Part shown: positions 22,597 through 32,979 of the stretch, one piece after another
Layout of the letters: each line of letters opens with the position of its first letter
How positions within the stretch are numbered: position 1 is the stretch's first letter
Source: Pelagomonas calceolata
Lineage: Eukaryota; Sar; Pelagophyceae; Pelagomonadales; Pelagomonadaceae
Assembly (NCBI GenBank): GCA_918797485.1
Contig: CAKKNE010000003.1
Coordinates: 620,001-684,000, forward strand
Reading direction: 5' to 3'
Length of the DNA: 64,000 nucleotides
Translations under genes and position numbers: made by a program
Notes under the pieces: model-generated
What the model saw: only the letters and a program-made list of their open reading frames with translations
Told to the model about the DNA's origin: nothing
Databases searched by the model: none

Positions 22597-23258
22597 GCCC
22601 GACGGCACTCTGTCGCCAAAGAAAGAATTCGACGCAGAACCAAACCGCGCGTGGCGTCGGCGCCGAGCGAGCCCGTAGATCAGGTTGGAAACCTGGAAAG
22701 GTGCAAGGTCTGGCCTCTCGCAGCGATAGGCTTTGGTGTTCAAACTCTTTTCTGTGCGGTACTATGCTTATTTGACGGCGAATGCCGCGCCTTGAGTCAC
22801 ACAAATACACGGTGCGAAGAGATAGCGGCCGGATGAGACGGACGACACACTCCTGTAAACCGGCAATGAAGCTGCAAAGACACCAACGAGGAGGCGTCTC
22901 CGAGTCCTCAAGGCGGTGGCGAGCACGAGTGTCGCGGGTTGAGGCGATTTGGGGATGTGCTAGTGTCTTTACATGCCGCTAGCTCGGCTTGCCCGAGCAA
23001 AGCAAAACAAGCGTGGAGCTCCCTGTGAACACGAATAAGGCAAAACGTTTTTTCGTTTCGACATATCTTGCTGGGACAGTGAACGAGCACCGCCCAGAAG
23101 CGCCAGCAAAATCACACAAGCAGAGCTCAGAGTGCAGTGCGAGTGCAGTGCAGCAGCAACCTCACGCGGCGCCGCACCGATCACGCCATCGACGCGAAGC
23201 CACAGCAGAGCAGTGCAGCAACCTCACAGCAACAATAACGCCATCGACAAAAAACAAG
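22597..23258. other. Divergent intergenic region with duplicated 5' leader
   Basis: About 660 bp. It carries GCTAG element copy 3 at 22959-22984. Just before the next start codon, two related segments (about 23142-23195 and 23208-23248) each contain CAGCAACCTCAC and CGCCATCGAC, so the 5' leader is internally duplicated and carries the introner core motif. Confidence 0.5.
22959..22984. promoter_or_regulatory. Dispersed GCTAG-capped promoter element, copy 3
   Basis: The plus strand reads GCTAGTGTCTTTACA, TGC, CGCTAGCT, with one extra T. It lies 275 bp upstream of the ATG at 23259. Confidence 0.6.
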
Positions 23259-23774
23259 ATGCACCGCCCGCTCACAATACTAGCAATACTGACCGCGACC
23301 ACGAGCTCCATGGCGCCGCGGCGCACCGCCAAGCCACCACCAGTGCTCCCACCGTACGCAAGAGGCTTCAATTTCGCGCCACCGCTCTCATTAGAAAAGT
23401 GGGACACGATGCAGTCGAAAAGGGTCAGGGTGCAGATTCTGTACACCGTTGGCGACGAGAAGGACCAGACGAACCACGAGCGGACCTTTCTAAGGACGAA
23501 GCGCGTCATCCAGGACCGGTACCCGGACTGTTTCATCGAGGGCGTCGTCTTGACCAATCAAGATGATGCGTTCAAGATCTTGGTGGACGCGAAGGGCGTC
23601 TACTCCAAGCCGCGCGAGCGCGAGGGCGTCTACCTGTCGACGAAGGTGCTGGATCGGGAGATCGCGCGCGCTCGCAAAGCAAGACGGCCGACGACGACCG
23701 TGTATGGAGGCGCCGACGACCTCGAGAACTTCTCGAACGGCCGGGCCGCGGCGGACGTGCCGAAGTACGACTGA
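23259..23774 (+). CDS. Small secreted or organelle-targeted protein, possibly Rdx/thioredoxin-like
   Basis: 171 aa with an N-terminal hydrophobic leader (MHRPLTILAILTATTSS). The body reads VRVQILYTVGDEKDQT, then RTFLRTKRVIQDRYPDCFIE, then DDAFKILVDAKGVYSK and GVYLSTKVLDREIARAR. The order strand-helix-strand-strand-helix and the FxIxVDxxxVYSK stretch resemble the Rdx (SelW/SelT) thioredoxin-like fold. The usual CxxC/CxxU is replaced by TVGD, so a redox role is doubtful. The assignment is tentative. Its stop lies 78 bp from the stop of the convergent helicase gene. Confidence 0.6.
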   Translation: MHRPLTILAILTATTSSMAPRRTAKPPPVLPPYARGFNFAPPLSLEKWDTMQSKRVRVQILYTVGDEKDQTNHERTFLRTKRVIQDRYPDCFIEGVVLTNQDDAFKILVDAKGVYSKPREREGVYLSTKVLDREIARARKARRPTTTVYGGADDLENFSNGRAAADVPKYD

Positions 23775-23832
23775 GCATTGCGCTGATGGCGTCTGGGGCG
23801 GCTCGTACGCCGTTTTTGTGAGTTAATGTACA

Positions 23833-23849
23833 TATATAACAAATCACGT
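23833..23849. terminator. Shared 3'-end motif between convergent genes, copy 1
   Basis: TATATAACAAATCACGT lies in the 78-bp gap between two convergent stop codons. A near-identical sequence lies in another convergent gap at 34381-34399. Possibly a bidirectional 3'-end-processing signal (inference from two copies). Confidence 0.35.
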
Positions 23850-23852
23850 GTC

Positions 23853-26473
23853 TTACTTGGAGAGGAGCAAGCGCAGCGCGCGCGTCGAGTAGGTCCCGTC
23901 GATGATCTGGATCTGGTTCGACCGGACCTTGTCGTGGAGCTCGCAGATCGCGTCCTCGATGGTCTGCTTGTAGACCTGCGTGGACGTCGCGTCGATGGCG
24001 TAGCGGGCGCGACTCTCGGCGTGCGTCGTCGTGTGAGCACCATCGAGCCGACGTCGCGTCGACGGGCGTGGCGGTGGACGAGAAGATTTGACGCGACGCG
24101 GGTCCGTACGAAGCGGACGATGTGCACGTCCTTGAGCTGGCCCAGGCGGTGCACACGGCCGGCGGCTTGGATCTCGTGGGACGGGTCCAGGCAGGGCTCG
24201 AACAGGTAGAGCCGCGTCGCCGCGGTGAGCGTGACGCCGCACGCGCCGGCCTTGAGCGTCAAAACAAACACCTTGGCCTTCGGCTCGAATTTCTGGAATT
24301 CCCTAATACAGCGGTGGCGCTTCGTGATGGACGTGCTCCCGTCCAGGCCCGTCACCTCCCAGTCGTTCTCGGCCTCGAGCATCGCCACGATCTTGGCGTG
24401 CGCGCCCGAGTGCTCCGTAAACACGATGCAGTGCGCGTGCGGCTCGCGCTGGCGGACCGACCGCAGGTCGTCGCGGAGCGCGTCGAGCTTCGCGGTCGTC
24501 GCGCAGTGGATCTGATTAGTGAACGGCGTCGGCATCCAGGCGAACCTCGCCTTCGGCTTGTCGTCCACGTGCGCGTCGGCGCACGCCCTTCTAACTTTTG
24601 CCAAGTCCATGTCGAGCTGCAATTGCTTGACCATGCCGACGCGGCGGCGGACCTTGTCCGCGCAACTCGCGCGGAGCTGCTCGTAGCCCGCGCGTGCCGC
24701 CTGAGGAAGGTCGATGCGCACGGTGCGCGCGTCCAGCTTCGGGAGCGATAGGGCGCGCCCGCCGTTAATAACCTGGTCCTTCGTGTGGCGGATCATGAGC
24801 GCGCGGAGCGCGTCCGCGGCCGCGGCGAAGATCTTAGGCCGCTGCGTCCGGCCGTCGAAGGTCGCCAGCTTGCCGCTCCAGCACCCGAGCGCTTGGGCGC
24901 CGGTCTTCATCTGGCTAAGGCCCGTCGTGAAGGGCGTACCGGTCACGAGCCAACAAGAATCGAAGCGCGGCGTGAACGTGCGGCGCGAGTAAGTGTTGCC
25001 GGACGGCGGGGGGTCGACGAGAGCGCTCTCCCTCAGGAATCGCTCGGTCGCGCCGCGCGTCGCGTGAGCCTCGTCGACGATCAATCTATGAAAGCGCAGC
25101 TCCCGGTGGACAAGCAACGAGTCGCCGCTGAGCCGCGTGTTCGGCGAACAGATGATTACGTCGTAGTCACGGAGGCTCGCGTCGAGCTTGCCCCTGTTGA
25201 GGTTGTTGCGGTCCTTGCTCGAGCCGTGGTTCACCAGAATTCGGAGTTCCGGCGCCCACCGGCGGATCTCGTCCTGCCACTGGCCGATCAAAGTGACCGG
25301 GCACGAGATGACGGTCGCCTTGAGCGTGAGCGTCCTGGCGCCGTCCGGCAACTTGGGCGCCGCCCTGAAGCCCACGCGCTCCGGGTTCAGGACTTCGCGC
25401 TCCGTGCAGAGCGCTGAGATCTTCGGATTCGAGTCCCGCATCTTCTTCCACCAGACGTCGTACGGGACCTCCTTGCCCTTATAGAGGTGCTGGTGGAGGG
25501 TCTCCGGCGGGCCTTCTACCGTCGCGGCGTAGGGGTGCCGCCGCTGCAGCGCCCGCCACTGGGCGTCCGTCGGAAGCTCGTTCGCCGCGCGGGGCCGGCT
25601 CAATATCAGCGAGATCACGGACAGCGTCTTGCCCATCCCAACTTCATCACATAACCAGCCGCCGCGCAGCGTCCGGGCACCGCCCCACCTCGTGCTTCGG
25701 AAGACGCGCGAGTCGCTGTCCGGCGCGTTCTCGATGTCGAGCATAAATGCAAGTGATTGCCGCTGGTAGGGCCGCAAGACGGTGCCCGTCCTGAGCCCGT
25801 GCGGCGCCGGCGCTTCGACGGGCCACACCTGCGTCACGGCGCGCAGCAAAGCGCCCATGCTCGTCGCGGCGTCGGGCTGGTGGAGCTCCCTCGTGATCGT
25901 GAAGCGGGCCGGCTGGGCGACGGCCCCCGCCGTCGCCGTCGGCGTCGGCGTCGGCGCGGGCGCGCCGCCCGCCTGTTGCAGCAGCGCCGCGGCACGCGCT
26001 TGTTTGCGGAGGCTTTGCGTCGACGGGTCGGCATACTTCAGGCGGCAGTGCTGCGGCCACGCCGCACACCGCGAGGCCGGCACGTCGCAGACGACGCAGA
26101 AGCAGTTCGCGCAATGCTTCGTCGGATCCGTCGCGAACAGGTGCACGACGCAGTTCTCGCGGCAGTGCGGGAAGTGCTGGAGCGCGTTCTGGCCCTTGGA
26201 ACCCGTGATCGCGACGTCCTCGCCGTCGTCGTCCTCATCGTCCGCCTCGGGCTCGGGCAGCGGCGCGGGCGGCGCGAACGGATTCTCGTCGAGAAATTCC
26301 ACGTCGTCGTCGTCGTCGTCGGCCGGCTCGATGCGCGGCTTCTTGTCTACGTGCGCCGCAGCCTCCGCCGGGCCGCTGGGCCCGATCGTCTGCTGCTTGA
26401 CGCGGCGCTTCGGCGCCGGCGCGGCGGGCGCCTCGTCGTCGCTGCTGATGGTGCAATCGATGATCTCGGCCAT
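23853..26473 (-). CDS. SNF2-family helicase/translocase, Rad5/HLTF-like
   Basis: Start MAEIIDCTISSDDEAP at 26471-26473. The N-terminal 110 residues are acidic with a nuclear-type profile. Residues ~115-175 hold a Cys/His cluster (HFPHCRENC, HCANCFCVVCD, CAAWPQHC), probably zinc-binding. SNF2 motifs follow: I in LCDEVGMGKTLSVISLIL, II in LIVDEAHATRG, III in WLVTGTPFTT. In the C-terminal lobe motif V is LTLKAGACGVTLT and motif VI is IQAAGRVHRLGQ. Removing an intron (23976-24097) joins HIVRFVRTR to VYKQTIEDAICELHDKV, giving 832 aa and the usual C-terminal helicase sequence. No RING finger lies between the lobes, unlike classic Rad5/HLTF. Likely a chromatin or DNA-repair translocase. A GCTAG element lies 195 bp upstream. 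Confidence 0.85.
23976..24097 (-). other. Introner in the SNF2 gene
   Basis: 122-bp phase-0 intron beginning GTCGCGTC and ending CCACGCAG. It contains CGCCATCGACGCGAC near its 3' end, whose GACGCGAC is complementary to the 5' terminal GTCGCGTC. Excision restores helicase motif VI and the downstream helix. Confidence 0.8.
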
Positions 26474-26667
26474 TTTTCGTAGGGAGCAACGACAGTTCGG
26501 CAAGGGTCAGCGCGGCGATATCAAAATAGCACAGCTGCGAGCCTCTTTCGTGCGGAATCGATCAAAGGGCAGCGCAACACACTGCGAACAGCGTGTATTT
26601 AGGCGGCAGCTGCTACTTTGGCGCAACTGCGGCCTCGTACGTCGCGCCGCGCTTGCTTTTCAATAAT

Positions 26668-26691
26668 GCTAGCGGCATGTAAGACACTAGC
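26668..26691. promoter_or_regulatory. Dispersed GCTAG-capped promoter element, copy 4
   Basis: The minus strand reads GCTAGTGTCTTACA, TGC, CGCTAGC. It lies about 195 bp upstream of the helicase start and 50 bp inward of the 3' end of the next minus-strand gene. Confidence 0.65.
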
Positions 26692-26718
26692 CGACAGGAA
26701 AAAAGCGGCTACACATAA

Positions 26719-29700
26719 CTAGAACTTAGACCCAAGCTTCCGCGCCGCGAGCGCCCCGACCGTACCACTAGCACCGCCCTCGCCCATGCGCTTCCGGCCG
26801 CGCTGCGCCTCGTCGTCGTTGCCGCTCCAGGCGCCCTTCGTGAACATTCGCATGCCCTTGGCGAAACCGCCACCAGATACAGAGGACATGCTTCGCGACG
26901 CTTCGATTCTCCGCTCCTGCTCCGGATCAATTTCTTTAACCTTCGTCATCCGCGCCCACCGCTCCTCCGTCTGCTGGCGCTGGAGTCGCTCCGCCAGGAC
27001 CTGGTTGCCCGTGATGCGACCATGTTTCCAGTTCATGTAGTCGTCGCGCTGCGCTTTGATGGCAGCTTCGCGCTTCGCCCTCGTCGCTCGTTCTTCCCGA
27101 GCCGCCATGTTGGCGTTGAATAGGTCTCTTCTTTTTTGGTCCAGCTCCATGTTCGCCGCGTACCGTTCTCGTTCCTGGTCCATCTTGACACTGTGGATCT
27201 CCTTGAGCGTCTCCTCCGGGGCGTTATTGGCCTCCGCTGCTTCCAAAACCGTCCTCCCGTTGCAATCTCTTACTAAGATATTGGCGCCGTGCCTTAGGAG
27301 CATTCTACAGATAGATCGTTTCGTAGTATAATGTAAAGGTGTGGCCCCAAATTTGTTCTGGATCGTCGCGTCCGCGCCTGTGTGTGGAGGATGAGACGCG
27401 GCGTGGAGACGATGGCGTGGAGACGCGGCGATGGCGTGGAGGTGGCCTAAACGGACGCGGTTCTACGGACCGGCCTGGCACAACAGGAAACACGCCTTCC
27501 TATGACCTTGTTGTGCGGCCAAATGCAGCGGCGTGTCCCTCCCCAATAACGAGCGCGGGTTGCACGGCGCCCCAAAGTCGTGCAACAAGACATCCAAGCA
27601 CTCGAGCTGATTGTTCAGCGCGGCGACATGGAGCAATCCGCGGCCTCTTGAAGACCCGCGCTCGTTCAGGGCCTGCCGGAGTCTCCCTTCGCGCTCCGCC
27701 TTCTCCAAGTAATTTCGGACCTGGTCCGCGAGGCCCGCGGCGCACTCGCGGTAGATGCCTGCGTGATATAGCGTCGTCGCCGGCGCGGCGCCGCGGCGAT
27801 GGCGTCACCGCGTGCGTATACTCTCGCAATCCCACGCCATCGAGCAGACGCAGCCACAGGGACGAGTCGCAAAAAAAAAAGACGCCGCTCCAAACCGTCG
27901 TCGGCCTCACTTTCCTTCAGAATCTCAGGTAGCGTCTCCTTCCGCTTCTCAACCAATTCCTCGAGATACACCCGAGCCCTCTCGGCAGCCGCCGCCGCCA
28001 TGCGCGCGTCGCGCGCCAATGCCTCGGCGATCCTCATCCTCCTATCTCGATCCTCGGCCAGCTGCATCAAATATTGTTGCGCGTTCTTCGCGGCTTGCGC
28101 GGCTGCCAATCGATCTTTGGAGTGGGGGTCGAAGAAGCGATCTAGCTCCTCGTTGTACCGCAGCATAAACCGCACCTCGACCGCACCACCCGCAAACTCC
28201 TCCGCGTACCCTTCGTCCTGCAACGAGACCCACTCCGTGTGCACCCTGCGGTCCAATCCCAGTCGTAGCGGTAGGTCACCCCGTCCAAGGGACATGCCTC
28301 GCGAACGGACCCCGAGCTGAACCACTGGAGGGTGCTTCCGCAGAAAGGGGTCCTCCAATCCCAGAAAGAAGGCCTCCTTCCAGGCCGGCTCGCTACCGGC
28401 TCTTGCTTTCGTCTCGACCTCGTGTTCTATGTCTTCCCCATCGGCGGTTGGTACCGCTAGTAACACAGAAGCGTTACTTTCACCGTCGGGCGCGTGTAAA
28501 CCTCTCGCGCGCACGACAGCTATACACAGCTCGTTCGGGTACTGCTTCGTGTTCTCACTCTTTGAGAGCGAGAAGGGCTCGTAATGCAACACGGGATTAT
28601 GGGACCAGTGGAGCGCGACGAAAACACCGCACCGCCACTTATCTAGGTGGTTCTCGGCTTCGGAGTTCGGAGGCGCCCGCAACGCCACCCAGCCTTGGAA
28701 GGTTCGTCTGGGTCTAGAATCACAGAGATTCGCCAATGGCACGGCGCCCCGCCCCAAAACATCATTATCTCGTAACACGACTTCAATTTCATAGTCTTGC
28801 AGCGTCTCCCAGTTGTTCTGCGGGTTCTCGCCGTCGTACTCGGTCGGTGCAGATAACTCAACGGTCTTGACGGCGCGCCATAAGGGAGCGCCCGTTCTTT
28901 GTCGCGACCCGATCCGGAGCGGTTCGCCGCCAGGAATGATGAGCTCTATCGATACATCTGTTGCTGGTGCCAAGCGGTCGTAGGACTTTGGTGGGGGCGG
29001 TGGTACTCCTCTAGCGCGAAAAACAGCGACGGATAATTGATTGGGAGGAAACGGCCCCAGATCTCTATCCCCAGACACGTCAAACGGTACAAACACATGT
29101 GAGGCATCATACACGCACTGGGCCTCCATGAGGCACCTCCCAACAATATTGTCAGACTCATCCAACAGGGGCACCCAGGCCCGGCCGACTTGCCCCGGCT
29201 CTCGAGCTAATGCACCTAAAGGCATCAGGGCCCGCCCTATGAACGCATCATCACCATCCACGCCGTCCCGCGCGTAGCAAGAAGCCACCACGACCGTATT
29301 CGCATGATCCTCGGCCTCCGCGACTGTCGCACCGTCAATTTCAAACGCGAACGCTTCGTTGTAAATGGGATTCAATTCAGCAAATTTCGTGCGCGTGCGT
29401 TGCACGAAGCCGTCGCCTGGCTCGACACTTACAGACACGTAGGGGTTCGCTTGCGGGACCGTGCGTTGCAGCTGGCGCCACGCCGCTGAAATTTTGGGTC
29501 GTAAGTTTTCGCATCTCAACACGGCCACTCGCACCTCGTTTGGCGTTTGAAGCATCTCTTCATCAATGGCTTCCTCGGAGAAGAAGGCCGACTCCCCGAC
29601 TTTGATGAACGACGGCTCATGTACCAATCTACAAGCGAGTAGGATCTCGCCCCGGTCGTCGTCGTCGATGTCGTCGGGCCCCGGCCCCAGCGCGTACCAC

Positions 29701-30653
29701 TTTGCTACTGAAGAACCGTCCTCCTCGAGTTGCTTCGGTAGTCTGTCTAGTCTAAAGGCCGTTTGACCCATCAATCTACGTTTCGTGATGCGGTCCTCAT
29801 CGTAATCCAAGACTCTCACTCTAAGAGCTAGCGTACGCACATCGATACTCTCAGGTAATGGTGCATTGAGAGATTGGCACCAGACGGGATCCAGGTCATC
29901 TTCTATTGTTGTTGTCTCGACCTCGTCACATAGCTGGCCAGGAGCGATCACATCAACGACCACCAGAGGATTCGACTGCTTGCGACCGATCGTACCGTCG
30001 TCGACGGCCCGCAGATCTTTCGCGCGAATCACCGCCACTTTCAAACAGTTCGGTGCGCCCTCCGTTAAATCTACCACATCGTCCGCAATCACATCAGGGA
30101 ACCACCGCGATTCAGCAGCGTCTTTGATGGCTAGTTGTTTTTCATCGATGTCGGAAGAAGGTAGCAAGTCGACCTTGAGCTCGACCTCGCCGGCCGGTTC
30201 CCTATCCCTACTTTTGATGGGATACCATTGAGCCGCTACACTACCGTGCGCGCCGCCCAATCTCTGCAGCGCTTCGAGCGAGACGTCGACCTCGCCGAGC
30301 AGTCGAGGTCTGTGGATCGGGCCGTTGTAGTCCATGACTTGGATACGGACGTAGGGTAGAGCTGGCCCCACATCATCAAAATGGAATCGTTCATCGTTCC
30401 ATTCCGGTTCCAGAGTGCCCTTGACTACTGATGTTTTCACACATCTATCGAAGGGGAAGGGCAACGGGTTTCGTTCGGCCACGTCCACCAATCGCAAAGC
30501 CACGAACGGGTCGGCGACGTCCTCGTCGGCGGGTAGATTTCTTGCGCCTAGCACTTCGACGGTGACGCGGCCCTTGCGCCAGGCCTCTTCGCGCCACTCC
30601 TTCTTGCGCGTGGCCTTGCGCGTCGGGCTGGGGCTGCGGCTGCCGTCGGACAT
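26719..30653 (-). CDS. Five-C2-domain, coiled-coil, ankyrin protein
   Basis: Start MSDGSRSPSPTRKATRKK at 30651-30653. Five C2-like beta-sandwiches begin near residues 27 (VTVEVLGARNLPADEDVADP), 205 (CLKVAVIRAKDLRAVDDG), 385 (VRVAVLRCENLRP), 540 (LSVAVFRARGVPP) and 730 (LCIAVVRARGLHAP). A helical region (AAAERARVYLEELVEKRKET) follows. Two introns (27759-27895 and 27378-27470) then lead to ankyrin repeats: LLHVAALNNQLECLDVLL, TPLHLAAQQGHRKACFLL and ATPLHYTTKRSICRMLLR. A charged coiled coil ends in LAARKLGSKF. The spliced CDS is 3,705 nt, 1,234 aa, divisible by three. No transmembrane helix, so it is not a ferlin or synaptotagmin. The C2 aspartates (DEDVADP) suggest Ca2+-dependent lipid binding for at least the first domain. 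Confidence 0.85.
27378..27470 (-). other. Introner 2 of the C2-ankyrin gene
   Basis: 93 bp, begins GTCCGTAGAAC and ends CACACACAG. It contains repeated CCACGCCATCG motifs. Splicing rebuilds an ankyrin repeat, joining LLCQAG to ADATIQNKFGATPLHY. Confidence 0.8.
27759..27895 (-). other. Introner 1 of the C2-ankyrin gene
   Basis: 137 bp, begins GTTTGGAGC, has a T10 run near its 5' end and ends ATCACGCAG. It contains the pair GATGGCGTGG and GACGCCATCG. Splicing joins KESEADDG to IYRECAAGLADQ in phase. Confidence 0.75.
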
Positions 30654-30860
30654 CGTCGCGGCTGCCCTGCGGCTGTCTCTGCTTGGAGTCGTCGAGGGCA
30701 CGATCGGCTGGGCAGCAGCGGTGCGGCTCTTGGAGTCGTCTCGGGCGGGGGCACTATCGGCTAGGTATCGGTGCGGCGGGGGGCGCCATCATCATCCAAA
30801 GCCTGCCCCTGGCGCTGGCTGCCCCAGCACGGTTTGGCTCTGGCACTGGCTGCCCGTGCT

Positions 30861-32561
30861 ATGGCTGCCCCCGCCCCTCTGGGCGACGTAACAGCGTCTC
30901 GCGACGCCGCCACGAACGCCATGGCTTCGGAGACGACGGAGGCCGCAGCGGCCGCGGTGCTCAAACCACAACCGTCTACTGAGGACGCGGTGCGCGCCGC
31001 CGCGGCCGCGCCGGCGCCGAGCCTGCCGGCCGCCGCGCCGCCCGAGGCGACGCCGGACTGGTGGCCGCCCGTAGATCATGCGGCGCCCGCGCCGGCACCC
31101 GCGGTACCGGACCCGTTCACGACGGTCTGTATGCAGCCGGCCTTCGACGCGGACGGCGTCGAGTGCGACACGGCGGCATGTGAGGATCTGGACATCACTG
31201 CCACATTGCTGGGACCGTGGAATGGGCGCCTGCCGACGAAAGAGGACGGCGTCCACCAATTCGGCTGTTCGTACGATGGGGCTTTATTAGATGCCTGGGT
31301 CAAGCAGCCGTCGCCGTGCTGCGCCGCTGCTGCCGTGGCGGGCGCGATCAATGGCTTGAGCGGGCTGCATCGGCACGACGACAACGCGTTGGGCCCGCTC
31401 GACGTGCTCGCGGCGATGCGCGGCGTGCTGAGGGATTTGGTGGAATCCAAGATTGCGTCCTTCGAACGGAAGCTCGGGGCCGATTTAGCACCGGTGCTCG
31501 ACGCGGTCGCTAGTCGTGTATCAAGCGACGGGCGGAAGTTCGGCATTTCACTAAAAAAAGACAAGGAGACGGGTGTGGACGGCAAGTACCTCCTCGCTTG
31601 TGTTCGATTGGAGGTCGAGGCGCGTGCCGAGGCGTGTCGGAGGGCAGTTCAGAGACAGCGGGCTCTGGAGCTCGGTGAAGAAGTAAGCGAGGAGGAGGAA
31701 GAAGCACCTGCATTAGCCTTCTGTAGGTTATGGGAGCTGTACGAAGAATTGAACGAGAAGAAGCGCAAGCTGGCCGAAGAAGCCGGTGAAGATGATGAGT
31801 CCTCCGACGAGTCTGACGAAGACGAGGAGCCCGACGAGGATCTCCCAAAGAAGACGAAGCCCGCGCGGCCGAGGCAACGCATCGCGGCGGCGCGCAAGGC
31901 GGCCAAGCCCTGGAACTGGAAGAATGAATTGGGCGAGATCCTGCGCAAGGCCGACGGCGTCGCCAAGACCTGCGCGTCCAGGCCGTCGACGGCCCCCTTT
32001 GGAAATTGGGGCCTCATCAAGGGCGCCCAGCGGTTGCGGGAGGATGCGCGACGCGCCGCGCGGGAGGCTGAGGTTCAGGCGCTAATCGAGGATGCTGACG
32101 ACGCGACGGCGCCCGTCTCCTCGAACGAAGACGAGCGGCAGCTGCCCACGCGGACTTCTCTAGGATTCCTCGGCCTTCCCCAAGACACGTTGTTCGGCTG
32201 CCCGAAGGCGCCACCCACCCATGTCGTCATCAGTTTACTCGCGGGCGGCGGCCGGGCGAAGATCCCCATCCCCCTCAAAAGAGATGATAGTGACGAGGTT
32301 ATCGAGAGGCAGTGGGGCAAGCTCTCGGCGGCCTTCAACCGGCCCGACGCTTCATTGATCTTCCACCTCAAGAACCACTACGCGCTCATCTACGCGCTGC
32401 GCGAGTGGACGTCTGATGGAAAGCGCGTCCGCCAGCTGCTCTGCGCGCGGAAAGGGCAACGCCCCTCGGCGTGGGTCGACTGGTTGGAAGCGCGGGAGAC
32501 GATCTTGGGATGGGCGGGGTACAAGCTCATGGTCGCGGAGCGGTGTTCGCTTTTCTCGTAG
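30861..32561 (+). CDS. BIVM-like protein, possible papain-like fold
   Basis: Start MAAPAPLGDVTASRD at 30861, only 208 bp from the divergent C2-ankyrin gene start. The N-terminus is Ala/Pro-rich. The conserved part has SPCCAAAAVAGAINGL (~150), an acidic helical middle (EEVSEEEEEAP, EDDESSDESDEDEE), and a C-terminal block HLKNHYALIYALREW with RQLLCARKGQRPSAWVDW and ILGWAGYKLM. I associate this block with the BIVM family (basic, immunoglobulin-like variable motif-containing). The spacing of a Cys in a PxxC context and a His in NHY recalls papain-like cysteine peptidase folds, but activity is unproven. 566 aa. Family call moderate, function unknown. Confidence 0.6.
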   Translation: MAAPAPLGDVTASRDAATNAMASETTEAAAAAVLKPQPSTEDAVRAAAAAPAPSLPAAAPPEATPDWWPPVDHAAPAPAPAVPDPFTTVCMQPAFDADGVECDTAACEDLDITATLLGPWNGRLPTKEDGVHQFGCSYDGALLDAWVKQPSPCCAAAAVAGAINGLSGLHRHDDNALGPLDVLAAMRGVLRDLVESKIASFERKLGADLAPVLDAVASRVSSDGRKFGISLKKDKETGVDGKYLLACVRLEVEARAEACRRAVQRQRALELGEEVSEEEEEAPALAFCRLWELYEELNEKKRKLAEEAGEDDESSDESDEDEEPDEDLPKKTKPARPRQRIAAARKAAKPWNWKNELGEILRKADGVAKTCASRPSTAPFGNWGLIKGAQRLREDARRAAREAEVQALIEDADDATAPVSSNEDERQLPTRTSLGFLGLPQDTLFGCPKAPPTHVVISLLAGGGRAKIPIPLKRDDSDEVIERQWGKLSAAFNRPDASLIFHLKNHYALIYALREWTSDGKRVRQLLCARKGQRPSAWVDWLEARETILGWAGYKLMVAERCSLFS

Positions 32562-32979
32562 GCCTTGGCGTGTAAGTTGCATGACTCCACCGCGTCCGGC
32601 GTTCCTTTTCGAGACGGGTTCTGCGTGATTTCTAATCATGTTACGGTGCTAGCACGGGTCCTGTGAAAAACTTGCTAGTGTCTTACAGACGCTAGCTGTC
32701 GGGTGGGTCGTCGAGTTTCATCGTCCTGGTGCGGTCCTCGGAGGCATCTGGCCGCTGGCAAGCTACGCAGTGCTCAAGTCGCAGCGCCTGCGCGCTGCGA
32801 GGCGCTCGGCTCGGCCGAAAGTGATCCGTTGCACGGCGTACATTGCTGTGGTCACAAGGCCCATATCCGGACAAACGCGGCCCAGACAGGGCCATCCGTG
32901 CCCAGGAACGCGCCGCGAGCCACCCGTGCCCAGGCGGAGCCACACGTGCGAAACCTATCGACGGAAACAGTAGTCCACG
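32562..32979. other. Intergenic region
   Basis: 418 bp between tandem plus-strand genes. It holds GCTAG element copy 5 at 32674-32697. No RNA gene seen. Confidence 0.5.
32674..32697. promoter_or_regulatory. Dispersed GCTAG-capped promoter element, copy 5
   Basis: The plus strand reads GCTAGTGTCTTACA, GA, CGCTAGCT. It lies 283 bp upstream of the J-domain gene ATG. Confidence 0.65.
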
